Source of the DNA: Helicobacter sp.
GTDB taxonomy: Bacteria > Campylobacterota > Campylobacteria > Campylobacterales > Helicobacteraceae
Direction of reading: 5' to 3'
Length of the DNA: 64,000 nucleotides
Assembly: GCF_014799995.1 (NCBI RefSeq)
Contig: NZ_JAAVGY010000009.1
Coordinates: forward strand, 33,649 to 97,648
The number at the start of each line of letters is the position of its first letter. Positions within the stretch are counted from its first letter, which is position 1. Positions 17,149 to 25,957 of the stretch are shown one piece after another. The position numbers were made by a program, and so were the translations under genes. The notes below the pieces were generated by a model, which saw only the letters and a program-made list of their open reading frames with translations, did no database searches and was not told where the DNA came from.

Positions 17149-17874
17149 ATGAGTAATTTAAATAATGGAATCGCCAATGCGATTGGGGGTAACTTCGTAA
17201 GCAATACAATGCACTCTATGCGACGCAAAATTTTTTTTGAAAATCGTGAAGATGCACTACAAAAATTACTGCACAATATGCCTTTAAATTTCTTTGAAAA
17301 GCAAGATTGTATTGTGGTTGGTATTTCTTTTGCCGGAGTTTTTTTTGCTCATCGTTTAGCGCAGACGATTAAAGCACCTCTTGCCTTTCTCTTCACCTCT
17401 CCTATTCTAGCTCCTAATAACCCAGAATGCGAAATCGCAATGGCAACTGAAACGCACGATGTTGTGATAAACGAACCTTTAGTACGGTCTTTTGGGATTA
17501 GTTTAGACTATATTTATGGTGAAGTGCAAAGACAATACGAGGACAAAATGTTGCCTCTGATTTATCAATACCGCAAAGGCAACCCGCTCATTTCCTTTAA
17601 AAACAAGCGCGTATTGCTTGTAGATGAGGGGATTGATAGCGGATTGACAGCACTTGCCTCTATCAAATCTGCCATTACTTCGCAAGCCAAAACTGTGTAT
17701 TTTGCTTGTCCTGTCGCGCCCATAGATGTAGCCGAAGTAATGGACGAAGCGACAGATGGAATTTTTTGTCTTTATCGGTCTAAAAATTTTGTAGATATTG
17801 GATATTATTACAAGGATTATCCCGCCATAGAATCTTCGGTAATAGAAGAGATTTTTGATAAGATACAACCATAA
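17149..17874 (+). CDS. Phosphoribosyltransferase-domain protein
   Basis: 241 residues with a type I PRTase fold: a hydrophobic beta strand followed by VGISFAGVFFAHRLAQ near residue 58, and the PRPP-loop-like segment RVLLVDEGIDSGLTALAS around residue 155. The normal loop (acidic-acidic-x-x-x-T/S-G) is loosely kept. It is similar to the uncharacterised PRTase between lptD and pnp in H. pylori. The substrate is unknown. It lies 9 bases after lptD and 14 bases before pnp. Confidence 0.75.
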   Translation: MSNLNNGIANAIGGNFVSNTMHSMRRKIFFENREDALQKLLHNMPLNFFEKQDCIVVGISFAGVFFAHRLAQTIKAPLAFLFTSPILAPNNPECEIAMATETHDVVINEPLVRSFGISLDYIYGEVQRQYEDKMLPLIYQYRKGNPLISFKNKRVLLVDEGIDSGLTALASIKSAITSQAKTVYFACPVAPIDVAEVMDEATDGIFCLYRSKNFVDIGYYYKDYPAIESSVIEEIFDKIQP

Positions 17875-17888
17875 TTCAAGGAGAGAGA

Positions 17889-20087
17889 ATGGGTGAAGCA
17901 AAGCTGATGTTTTTAGAAAAAGAAGAAAAATATATTTTTGATAAGTTTGCCAAAGCGGCAAATGGGAGTGTATATTACCAAAGTGGCAATAATGTTTTGC
18001 TCGCAACGATTGCGGTAGATTGTGATAGTATTGTAGAAGAGGATTTTTTACCTTTGACGGTGCAATACATTGAAAAAGCCTACGCCGCAGGAAAATTTCC
18101 CGGCGGCTATGTCAAAAGAGAAGCAAAGCCTAGCGATTTTGAAACTCTCACAGCAAGAATCATAGACCGCAGTTTGCGCCCCTTGTTTCCCAAAAATTAC
18201 TGCTATCCCACACAGATTACCATTATGGTATTGAGTGCCGATAATGATTCAGATTTGCAAGTCCTTGCTTTAAACGCCGCAAGTGCAGCCTTATATGTTT
18301 CAGAGATTCCGCTCACCTTTCCTGTTAATGGCGTGCGTATTGGCAGAATCGGAGAGGAATTTATCATCAACCCAAGTCCAAGCGCACAAGAGCAAAGCAC
18401 ATTAGATTTGTTTGTTAGCGGTGTCAATGAGGATTTGCTGATGATTGAGATGCGCACTTTTGGCGGGGTAAAAATCCAATCTTCAAGCAATCCCTTAAGC
18501 CTGATGACAACCTTAAAAGAGGAAGAAGCCACTTCCTTTAGCGCAAATGAGCTAGAGGAGAACCAACTAATAGAGGCTTTAGAGATTGCACGCAAGCAAA
18601 TTTGCGCTAAAAGTCAGCTAATGCAAGAATCCTTTGCGCCTTTTGTCAAACCGCCTTTAGAATTAGAAGGGAGAAAAAGCTTTATCTGTGAGAGAATTGC
18701 GGCGTTTATTTGTCAAAAATATTTAGAACCTTTGCGCAATATCATTGAATTTTTGTCCAAAACAGAACGTCATAGTCGCCTCAAAGCTTTTGCCGAAGAG
18801 ATTATGGAGGATTGGAAGTTACAAAACCCAAATGATATAGAATCCCTAGAACAGCGCGTTCAAGAGACACTTAGCAAAGTCAAACGTATGCTGATTCGCC
18901 AAATGATACTAGACGAGGGCAAACGTGCAGATGGCAGAGGATTGAAAGAAATTCGCCCCATTAGCATAGAGACAAATATTTTGCCCAAAGCCCATTCAAG
19001 CGCACTTTTTACGAGAGGACAAACGCAAGCACTCGTAGTTTGTACCTTAGGCGGCGATATGGACGCACAAAATTACGAGTTACTAACAGAAAAAACAACC
19101 TCCAAAGAACGTTTTATGGTGCATTATAATTTCCCTCCTTTTAGTGTTGGGGAAGCAAGCAGTATCGGTGCAACAAGCAGGAGGGAGTTAGGACACGGCA
19201 ATCTTGCCAAACGCGCATTGGAATGCAGTTTGATTAATGGAGATTCCAAAACAATTCGCTTGGTTTCTGAAATTTTAGAATCCAACGGCTCTTCTTCTAT
19301 GGCAACCGTATGTGGCGGCTCTTTGGCATTGGCTGCTGCGGATATTGAATGCACTTCTTTGATTGCAGGGGTGGCAATGGGGCTTGTGTGCGAGGGAGAG
19401 AAATATGCGATTTTAACAGACATTATGGGCTTAGAAGACCACGATGGCGATATGGATTTTAAGGTTGCGGGAAGCACAGAGGGAATCACTGCATTACAAA
19501 TGGACATTAAGCTAGGCGGATTAAACACGGAAATCTTAAAAAACGCACTTTTGCAGGCAAAAGAAGCGCGTTTGCAGATTCTAAAATTAATGGAAGGAGC
19601 CAAAAGCAAGATTATTTTAAATACAGAATCCTTACCTAGCTCCCAAGTGTTTGCAATCCACCCTAGCAAAATTGTAGAAGTCATCGGGCAAGCGGGCAAA
19701 ACCATTAAAGAAATCATAGAAAAATTTGAAGTTGTGATTGATTTGAATCGCGACAATGGAGAAGTCAAAGTCAGCGGTGGAAATAAGCAAAAAGTAGATG
19801 CAGCCAAAGAACATATTATCAATATTGCAAACGCTAAAGAAAACAAACCAAATATTTACGAGCTTTATCAAGTGGGAGATATTTACACAGGCAAAGTAAA
19901 AAAAGTCGTGGAGTTTGGTGCGTTTGTAGAATTACCCCATAATTATGATGGATTATTGCATGTTTCTAAGGTTACCAATAATAGAAACGAACGCATTAGT
20001 GATTATCTCAAAGAAGGCGATGAGGTGCGTGTAGAAGTGCTTTCGCTCAATAAAAATAAAGTAGAATTAGGGCTTGTGGAATCTTAA
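17889..20087 (+). CDS. pnp: Polyribonucleotide nucleotidyltransferase (PNPase)
   Basis: 732 residues, phosphorolytic 3'-5' exoribonuclease of the RNA degradosome. Two RNase PH domains (about 15-240 and 340-560, the second with GQTQALVVCTLG and the active-site DHDGDMDFKVAG) are followed by a KH domain (VIGQAGKTIKEIIEKF, near 600) and an S1 domain (GDIYTGKVKKVVEFGAFVEL, near 660). The ATG follows AAGGAGAGA. Length and domain order are normal. Confidence 0.97.
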   Translation: MGEAKLMFLEKEEKYIFDKFAKAANGSVYYQSGNNVLLATIAVDCDSIVEEDFLPLTVQYIEKAYAAGKFPGGYVKREAKPSDFETLTARIIDRSLRPLFPKNYCYPTQITIMVLSADNDSDLQVLALNAASAALYVSEIPLTFPVNGVRIGRIGEEFIINPSPSAQEQSTLDLFVSGVNEDLLMIEMRTFGGVKIQSSSNPLSLMTTLKEEEATSFSANELEENQLIEALEIARKQICAKSQLMQESFAPFVKPPLELEGRKSFICERIAAFICQKYLEPLRNIIEFLSKTERHSRLKAFAEEIMEDWKLQNPNDIESLEQRVQETLSKVKRMLIRQMILDEGKRADGRGLKEIRPISIETNILPKAHSSALFTRGQTQALVVCTLGGDMDAQNYELLTEKTTSKERFMVHYNFPPFSVGEASSIGATSRRELGHGNLAKRALECSLINGDSKTIRLVSEILESNGSSSMATVCGGSLALAAADIECTSLIAGVAMGLVCEGEKYAILTDIMGLEDHDGDMDFKVAGSTEGITALQMDIKLGGLNTEILKNALLQAKEARLQILKLMEGAKSKIILNTESLPSSQVFAIHPSKIVEVIGQAGKTIKEIIEKFEVVIDLNRDNGEVKVSGGNKQKVDAAKEHIINIANAKENKPNIYELYQVGDIYTGKVKKVVEFGAFVELPHNYDGLLHVSKVTNNRNERISDYLKEGDEVRVEVLSLNKNKVELGLVES

Positions 20088-20186
20088 ATTAAACGAAATT
20101 TTAGCTAAACGCGTTTATAATTTTGCCTCACAAAGCAATGAGTAGGGGACAGATCCGAAAGGGCTTTGAAATTTCAAGGAGAGAAA

Positions 20187-20492
20187 ATGAAAAAATTACT
20201 TCTAGTGTTTTTTGCATTAGCAAGCGTAGCATTTGCTGCTGAAGGTAGTGAAATGTTATTGTCTTATTCTGCGATTGCAGCAGGCGTAGGTTTGGGTATT
20301 GCCGCACTTGGTGGTGCAATTGGTATGGGTAGCACAGCAGCTGCTACAATTTCTGGTATGGCTAGAAATCCCGGTGTTGGCGGTAAATTAATGACAACAA
20401 TGTTTATCGCATTGGCGATGATTGAAGCACAAGTTATTTATACTCTCGTTGTTGCTTTGATTCTACTTTATTCAAACCCATTCTTAGATTAA
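20187..20492 (+). CDS. atpE: ATP synthase subunit c
   Basis: 101 residues. It forms the proton-translocating c-ring of the F0 sector. Two membrane helices flank the polar loop ARNPG. The essential carboxylate is the Glu in ALAMIEAQVIY of helix 2. An N-terminal signal-like extension (MKKLLLVFFALASVAFA) precedes helix 1, as in Helicobacter c subunits. The ATG is chosen for its AAGGAG box; an in-frame ATG seven codons upstream lacks one. atpB lies 20 kb away, as the F0 genes are scattered in this phylum. Confidence 0.95.
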   Translation: MKKLLLVFFALASVAFAAEGSEMLLSYSAIAAGVGLGIAALGGAIGMGSTAAATISGMARNPGVGGKLMTTMFIALAMIEAQVIYTLVVALILLYSNPFLD

Positions 20493-20503
20493 TTCATACT
20501 TTT

Positions 20504-20526
20504 ACCTTAGGGGCTTCCCCTAAGGT
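20504..20526. terminator. Stem-loop between atpE and tRNA-Leu
   Basis: Perfect 10-bp inverted repeat ACCTTAGGGG / CCCCTAAGGT with a CTT loop, 12 bases after the atpE stop. It lacks a downstream T-run on the plus strand, so it may be a weak terminator or a 3'-end stabiliser for the abundant atpE mRNA. Confidence 0.55.
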
Positions 20527-20528
20527 GT

Positions 20529-20612
20529 GCGCTGGTGGTGGAATGGTAGACACACCATCTTGAGGGGGTGGCGGGGCGACCCGTGCGAGTTCAAGTCTCG
20601 CTCAGCGCACCA
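20529..20612 (+). tRNA. tRNA-Leu (GAG)
   Basis: 84 bases with acceptor GCGCTGG/TCAGCGC, a long class II variable arm (GGTGGCGGGGCGACCCGT), anticodon GAG in loop CTTGAGG, T-arm GAGTTCAAGTCTC and encoded CCA. Confidence 0.95.
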
Positions 20613-20724
20613 TTTACGAATCTTTTCTTTATTTCTTATCCCATTCCCATTGATTTATGCTAAAATTTTAACCATTAATAAAACCAAACATTGGGATAAT
20701 TCAATTCCACATAAAAGAGAAACA

Positions 20725-21981
20725 ATGTATCTACAAGAGCAATTACGAAGAACAAAAGCAAGTAAAGGTGTTTTGGCTACTTTGCCTCATAATGTGCGCG
20801 TGGGTGTTTTGCGCGATTGTGCAGAGTTGTTGTTGGAATCCCAAAGTGCGATTCTAAAAGCCAATCAAGAGGATTTAAATGCAGCAAAAGATTTTAATCT
20901 AAGCAGTGCAATGATGGAACGTTTGGAATTAAATCCCAAAAAAATTATGGGTATGGCAGAATCCTTACATCAAATTGCAGATTTTCCCGACCCACTCAAT
21001 AAAATTATGGGTGGATTTACAAACCATTGTGGCTTGAGAATTGAAAAGGTAAGCGTGCCTTTAGGAGTAATTGCCACAATCTACGAATCGCGTCCTAATG
21101 TAACGAGCGATGTCGCCGCTTTGTGCTTTAAGAGTGGCAACGCCTGTGTATTAAAAGGCGGAAAAGAGGCGCAAAGAAGCAACGAAGCCATTATGCAAGT
21201 CTTTCATCAAACCTTGAAAAAATACAATTTGCCTTTGGATTGTATGGTTTTGCTTCCCTTTATGCAAGATAGGGAGGAGTTAAAAGAGCTTTTAGGCGCA
21301 AAGGATTCCATTGATTTGGTGATTCCGCGCGGAGGCGAGGGTTTGATTCGCTTTGTAACAGAATATGCAAAAGTGCCCGTGATTAAGCACGATAAGGGTG
21401 TTTGTCATATTTTTGCGCACCATACTTGCAAGATTCCAGAATCCATTGCAGTAATTGTCAATGCTAAGACTTCGCGCCCAAGCACTTGTAACGCGTGTGA
21501 GACTCTACTGATAGATGATGTGTTTGCAAAAGAGTTTTTGCCCCAAGCCGCGCAAGCCTTGAAACAAAAGGGAACGATTCTAAAAGGCGATAGAGAATCT
21601 TGTGCGATTCTAAAGTCTTGCGGAATCGTATGTGAGGAAATTCTATTAGAGGATTACCATAGAGAATATGGGGAGAATATTTTAAATCTACGCATTGTTA
21701 AGGGGCTTGAGGAAGCATTAGAGCATATTGAAGAGTTTGGTAGTGGGCATAGCGAAGCGATTTTGAGTGAGGATTATGGTACGATAGAACATTTCTTAAA
21801 TGCAGTAGATTCTGCGTGTGTGTATGCGAATGCTTCTACTCGTTTTAGCGATGGGGGAGAATTTGGTTATGGGGCAGAGGTTGGAATCTCTACAACAAAA
21901 ATCCACGCACGCGGTCCAATGGGCGTAGAATCCCTAACGATTTATAAATACAAAGTTTATGGCAATGGACAAGTGCGTTAG
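20725..21981 (+). CDS. proA: Gamma-glutamyl phosphate reductase
   Basis: 418 residues, aldehyde dehydrogenase fold, second step of proline synthesis. It has GVIATIYESRPNVT, the GGKEAQRSN block and the catalytic Cys in STCNACETLL near residue 256. The open frame runs on upstream through the tRNA-Leu gene, but the ATG at 20725 gives the normal MYLQEQLRRTK start and family length. Confidence 0.96.
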   Translation: MYLQEQLRRTKASKGVLATLPHNVRVGVLRDCAELLLESQSAILKANQEDLNAAKDFNLSSAMMERLELNPKKIMGMAESLHQIADFPDPLNKIMGGFTNHCGLRIEKVSVPLGVIATIYESRPNVTSDVAALCFKSGNACVLKGGKEAQRSNEAIMQVFHQTLKKYNLPLDCMVLLPFMQDREELKELLGAKDSIDLVIPRGGEGLIRFVTEYAKVPVIKHDKGVCHIFAHHTCKIPESIAVIVNAKTSRPSTCNACETLLIDDVFAKEFLPQAAQALKQKGTILKGDRESCAILKSCGIVCEEILLEDYHREYGENILNLRIVKGLEEALEHIEEFGSGHSEAILSEDYGTIEHFLNAVDSACVYANASTRFSDGGEFGYGAEVGISTTKIHARGPMGVESLTIYKYKVYGNGQVR

Positions 21982-22022
21982 GGATTCAAGTTTTTATCTC
22001 TATGCTAGATGAGACTTCGCAA

Positions 22023-22229
22023 ATGAAAAAGGCTTTGGGTTTAATTTTGCTTTTTGTCTTGGCAAATGCACAATCTCAAGAAAGAATTAATAGCAAAAGA
22101 ATCCCAAAAACGTTCTTAAAGCATTAGAGTAGCTTTCACTTTTATGAAATCTTAGTCAAAAGCGACAAAATCAAATACCCGAGCTTTCAAATTGATAGCA
22201 GACGATTAGTCGGCAAAACAGAAACTTAA
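22023..22229 (+). pseudogene. Remnant of a small exported protein with an internal stop
   Basis: An ATG opens a 34-codon frame with a clear signal peptide (MKKALGLILLFVLANA) that ends at TAG (22125). The same frame continues for 33 more protein-like codons (FHFYEILVKSDKIKYPSF) to TAA at 22227, and beyond that has further stops. This looks like a decayed secreted-protein gene. The remainder of the 390-base gap (21982-22372) shows nothing I recognise. Confidence 0.35.
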
Positions 22230-22372
22230 TCAAAGCAGACGCTAGCAGTGTGTAGGATTGGATAATCTTTTGATTGGAAAGAGCATCAATCATACCTACA
22301 TTTTTGCTTGAGCCCCTAGCAAGCTAAGAGCTTAAGCGTATCAGCAGAATCTGATTTGTCTACATACGAATC

Positions 22373-23971
22373 CTACGCCTCCCTTTCAAATTTCGTTGCT
22401 CTTAACTTGTCTTTCTCCTCTAATTCTGCAAACTTAATCATATCTTCTACGTTTCGGACTTTGTATAAACTTGAAGCTACTAGTGTAGAGCCATTCTCTT
22501 TTGTTAGGACAAATGTGGTTTTGCCATTTTTAAGCATTTCTTTTTGGATAAATTGTATGCCCAAATCCGCCAAAGACACGATTCCATTATTCGTTTGCAT
22601 TCCTATTTGTGCAAAATCAAGTTTGTTAAGCGCATCATCATTGAGGCTCTCGCTCATTATGCTTGCTTTTTCACCTTTGCTTGTTATATTAAATTCTCCA
22701 TCGCTTGTGAATAAATCCTCAAGGCTAATGTCTATTGTTCTTCCCGAATCAAATTTAAGTGTGAGCATTCCATTATCATTTAATTTCATTGCCACCACAG
22801 AATCCACATCTTTAAGCGCATTTGCATATTTGGTTGCAGTGCTAGGATTGTTTAACCCATTGTAAAATTCTTTAAACTTTTCCTCACTGAATTTCATTCC
22901 AGTGATGACTTGAAATTCACGCTCAATGGCAAGTTTTTCGCCATAATCCTTGCTATTGTAATAATTCTCATACATAGCTGAGAATCGCTCTTTTTTGTCC
23001 ATTACATAGCCTTTGCTAAAATCCCCATTGCGCCCATCATAGACATTAAATCGTAATAGCTCTAAATTCTCTACTCCATTGATTCCGACTTTTTTATAGG
23101 CAAGGTTTAAGGATTTTACAAGGTCGCCATAGACTAATTGTTCTATTCCACTCTCATCTTTGTAAGTTTTCCTAAAGTCTATCCAACCACTCTCATCTGC
23201 ATTGTCTTTAAACATTGTTTTGAAGTTGTGCTTTTGCTCCTCATTAAGTTGCTTGTAGCTTAATTCAGGACGGAAGAGAGAAGTGCCACTGACTTGGTCT
23301 CCTTTAACATCTTTTTGCGTATTGACAAACTTGGTTAAATCCAAAGAATTATACACATCAGTAAATTTTAAAATAACTTCTTCGCCATTAGAGTTATAGC
23401 CTCTAAGCTTTAGTTTATCAAAAAACTCATCGTCAGAGTTTAGGATTCCGTCTTGATTAATATCTAAATTAATCAATTGTCCGACATAGTCTAATGTCCC
23501 TACTCCATATTGGTCATTATCATCGTCTAAGTCTAAAAAGACTTCCATTTGCCCCACAGGAGTATTCAGGTATTTATCAGCTCCTTTAGCATTGAGATAA
23601 CTAGGCATTACCCCATTATTGTCAAAAAGCTTCCTATCCGCAGAGTATGCAGCATATCCAGAAAAGTTGTATTTCATTTGCCCAGTTTTTGGGTCGTGTG
23701 TAACGCTAGTAGAATAAAAATTTTCGGTAAAATAATTTGCCTTGTTGGCATTCAAACCATAACCAGAATTTAAACCTAAAATACTATCCACACGCACTCT
23801 AACTTGTCCTGCTTTGGCTTCGCGTTCTGCCTTTGCCTGTGCTTCTGCACTTTGTTGCCTTAGCTCATCAGTTATTTTGACTAAGCCATTATTACCTTTG
23901 ATTTGACTATTCAAATCACCTAAATCGCGCATATTTACGCTTGTCATATCTATTCTATTCATCACAGCCAT
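22373..23971 (-). CDS. EF-hand-containing uncharacterised protein
   Basis: 532 residues without signal peptide or membrane segment. I do not recognise the family. A helical, Gln/Ala-rich start (about 35-55) precedes a mixed region with two Asp-rich segments near residues 147-158 (DLDDDNDQYGVG) and 170-183. The latter is an EF-hand-like loop, with D, N, D, G, N and D at positions 1, 3, 5, 6, 9 and 12. The ATG at 23971 has AAGGAG at six bases; earlier in-frame codons lack one. It follows a small secreted-protein gene by about 30 bases and probably shares its promoter, which resembles a sigma28 site. Export through the flagellar system is speculation. Confidence 0.7.
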   Translation of the reverse strand: MAVMNRIDMTSVNMRDLGDLNSQIKGNNGLVKITDELRQQSAEAQAKAEREAKAGQVRVRVDSILGLNSGYGLNANKANYFTENFYSTSVTHDPKTGQMKYNFSGYAAYSADRKLFDNNGVMPSYLNAKGADKYLNTPVGQMEVFLDLDDDNDQYGVGTLDYVGQLINLDINQDGILNSDDEFFDKLKLRGYNSNGEEVILKFTDVYNSLDLTKFVNTQKDVKGDQVSGTSLFRPELSYKQLNEEQKHNFKTMFKDNADESGWIDFRKTYKDESGIEQLVYGDLVKSLNLAYKKVGINGVENLELLRFNVYDGRNGDFSKGYVMDKKERFSAMYENYYNSKDYGEKLAIEREFQVITGMKFSEEKFKEFYNGLNNPSTATKYANALKDVDSVVAMKLNDNGMLTLKFDSGRTIDISLEDLFTSDGEFNITSKGEKASIMSESLNDDALNKLDFAQIGMQTNNGIVSLADLGIQFIQKEMLKNGKTTFVLTKENGSTLVASSLYKVRNVEDMIKFAELEEKDKLRATKFEREA

Positions 23972-24000
23972 AGTTTGCTCCTTGTCTATTAACTCGCCAA

Positions 24001-24225
24001 TCAATAGGGATAAATTCCACCTCTTGCACTCTTGGCAATCTTTGCTCGTTCGTTCTGCGAAATCTTAATCGCAGATTTACTTTCCTTTGGGAAATTCTGT
24101 AACATTTCCTTTGCTTCTTTGCCACTTAGGGCTTCACTTAATTGCACTTTTGGTTGTGTTTGCGCAAAGAGCAAAGCACTTAACATACTAGAGAATGCTA
24201 GACAAACTAACGATTTCTTAAGCAC
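24001..24225 (-). CDS. Small secreted protein
   Basis: 74 residues. A Sec signal peptide (about 1-21, cleavage after LLFA) leaves a mature basic peptide of about 53 residues rich in Lys, Ser and Ala. It ends in RGGIYPY. It starts at GTG after GGAGGAGGG. It is the first gene of a two-gene unit with the EF-hand protein. I do not recognise a family. Short length and high charge would fit a periplasmic partner or chaperone, but nothing in the sequence proves it. Confidence 0.65.
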   Translation of the reverse strand: MLKKSLVCLAFSSMLSALLFAQTQPKVQLSEALSGKEAKEMLQNFPKESKSAIKISQNERAKIAKSARGGIYPY

Positions 24226-24257
24226 TTAACCCTCCTCCATTTAAGATACTATTTATT

Positions 24258-24283
24258 ATATCGGTTTTTTGGGGAAAAAGTTA
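24258..24283 (-). promoter_or_regulatory. Possible sigma28 (FliA) promoter
   Basis: On the minus strand TAACTTTT (24276-24283), an 11-base spacer, then CCGATAT (24258-24264). The flagellar sigma28 consensus is TAAAGTTT-N11-GCCGATAA, with CGATAT common in Campylobacterota. The same bases also contain TATAAT, so a sigma70 promoter is an alternative. It lies about 33 bases before the secreted-peptide start. Confidence 0.45.
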
Positions 24284-24354
24284 AGAGAAAGTTATCTTGG
24301 AATTTAAGGTGAAGCAAGTTGTCATCTTGTGAGATAAAACTAAATGAAAAACAT

Positions 24355-24430
24355 TGGCGACCCTTGGAAGATTTGAACTTCCGTATATGCCGTGAAAGAG
24401 CATTATCCTTGGCCACTAGATGAAAGGGTC
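24355..24430 (-). tRNA. tRNA-Glu (TTC)
   Basis: Minus-strand cloverleaf: acceptor GACCCTT/AAGGGTC, anticodon TTC in loop CTTTCAC, T-arm GGAAGTTCAAATCTTCC and encoded CCA. Confidence 0.94.
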
Positions 24431-24515
24431 GTGCGAATTTTAACATATTTCTTGCGACTTGTATAAAGTTTGTATGCTAAAATTTCGTTTATCTAAAACT
24501 CCAAAAAGAGAGAAA

Positions 24516-25625
24516 ATGTCGTCTATTCCTTATGATTTCAGTCATCAAAACACCACTTTAGTGCATATTTGTTGCAGCGTTGATAGTCATCATTTCCTAA
24601 CCCAACTACAAAAAATCTATCCCAATAAGCATTTTTGCGGATTTTTCTATAACCCCAATATCCACCCCTACGAAGAATATCAACTGCGCCTAGAAGATGT
24701 TAAACGCAGTTGTGAAGCACTTGGGATTCCGCTTATTGTAGGAGAATATGACGACAAAGAATGGCTAGCAAACGCCAAAGGATTAGAAAACGCACCAGAA
24801 AAGGGAGAGCGGTGTAGCTTCTGCTTTGACTTTCGTTTAAGCAAAACAGCGCAAATTGCGCAAAAGACACATTGCACAGAATTTACGACTACCCTACTCG
24901 CAAGCCCGATGAAATCTCAAGCGGAACTCTTTGCGCAAGGAGAGACGATTGCAAGAAGTTGGAATCTTAACTTCCTGCCTCTTGATGTGCGAAGCAAAGG
25001 GGGCACAAAAGTGCAAAATGAACTTGCTAAAAATGCGAAACTCTACCGCCAAAATTATTGTGGTTGTATTTTTGCCCTCAAAGCCCAACGCAACAAACCC
25101 CAAAGAGTCGCATTAGAACTCCTCTCATCTTTAAGCACGCCACAAGGAATGAGGAATCTCCCCTCTTTGCGATTCCACAATTTCCAAACACGCGCAAAAC
25201 TAGAGAAGCAATGCCAACCCTACCAAATCATCAAACGCAAAGTTTCCCGCTATGTGCTGCTTCAGGGCAAACTCACTTGCCAAGAGCGCACGATTCCTAG
25301 TTTTATTTGCAGTTATTCTCTGCTCACAAAACCTGCCAAAGCACGTATAGAATTTTGGCATAATGGAATCGGATATGCCAACAAAGAAGGGATTTTATTG
25401 CTTCTTTTTAAAAATTTCAAGACAATTCTAAACAAACCCGATTTTGCAACGCTTTTGCGTGAGGGGTTGGACGAGGAAGTGCAACTCTTGCTACGACACA
25501 AGCTCTATCCTTATGGGTTTTTGACTTCCCCGATTCTGATTATAGAGCGACCCATTGAGGACTTTATGCTTGAGATTTCCTCCATAATGCAAGAAGAAAT
25601 GCTAGAGGATTTCCTCCCTTTGTAA
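24516..25625 (+). CDS. queH: Epoxyqueuosine reductase QueH
   Basis: 369 residues. The N-terminal half is the QueH (formerly DUF208) domain, which reduces epoxyqueuosine to queuosine in tRNA with an Fe-S cluster. Cluster ligands are the adjacent Cys pair in VHICCSVD (about residue 17) and Cys-x-x-Cys in GERCSFCFDFR (about 90-93). The C-terminal half (after about 220) is an extension absent from the short QueH proteins and unknown to me. The ATG at 24516 is preceded by AAAGAGAG. It is not related to the alternative enzyme QueG. Confidence 0.88.
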   Translation: MSSIPYDFSHQNTTLVHICCSVDSHHFLTQLQKIYPNKHFCGFFYNPNIHPYEEYQLRLEDVKRSCEALGIPLIVGEYDDKEWLANAKGLENAPEKGERCSFCFDFRLSKTAQIAQKTHCTEFTTTLLASPMKSQAELFAQGETIARSWNLNFLPLDVRSKGGTKVQNELAKNAKLYRQNYCGCIFALKAQRNKPQRVALELLSSLSTPQGMRNLPSLRFHNFQTRAKLEKQCQPYQIIKRKVSRYVLLQGKLTCQERTIPSFICSYSLLTKPAKARIEFWHNGIGYANKEGILLLLFKNFKTILNKPDFATLLREGLDEEVQLLLRHKLYPYGFLTSPILIIERPIEDFMLEISSIMQEEMLEDFLPL

Positions 25626-25678
25626 AAAATCATCAAAAATGCTAAAATTTCGGCTTAAAATTTGGCAAAGGAATAAAA

Positions 25679-25918
25679 ATGTTTGAACGCATTGACGGAA
25701 TTTTGCGTGAGATTGAGGAAGCACAAGCAGAGATTCAGCTGCTTTTAGGAATCGCAAAGATTTCTTTCGTGGATTATATTATGATTAAACGCGGCTCGCA
25801 AGATATGCCAGAGGAGCTTGGCGCGTGGAATCTCCAACAAATTGACAACGAAGTATCCCGCCTCAAAGACGCGATTGATACACTCAATAAAATCAAAAAA
25901 GAAGTCCTCACTTGGTAA
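25679..25918 (+). CDS. Small uncharacterised helical protein
   Basis: 79 residues, acidic and largely helical. Heptad-like stretches at about 3-25 and 53-77 (IDNEVSRLKDAIDTLNKIKKEV) suggest a coiled coil. It has no signal peptide. It starts at ATG after AAAGGAATAAAA, a good ribosome binding site. It lies between queH and an EI24-type membrane protein on the same strand. I do not recognise a family. Confidence 0.7.
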   Translation: MFERIDGILREIEEAQAEIQLLLGIAKISFVDYIMIKRGSQDMPEELGAWNLQQIDNEVSRLKDAIDTLNKIKKEVLTW

Positions 25919-25957
25919 GAATCCCAAAAGACTTTTAGGCTTGACTTAAGGAAAAGA

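Noticed and set aside
19124..19846. 240-codon open frame antisense to pnp
   Set aside because: Composition mirrors the pnp codons, there is no ribosome binding site, and pnp is certain on the other strand.
20527..20724. 66-codon upstream extension of proA
   Set aside because: It runs through the tRNA-Leu gene and does not match ProA; the ATG at 20725 gives the normal start.
24258..24264. Certain assignment of the promoter to sigma28
   Set aside because: The same bases contain TATAAT, so sigma70 use is equally possible from sequence; reported with reduced confidence only.
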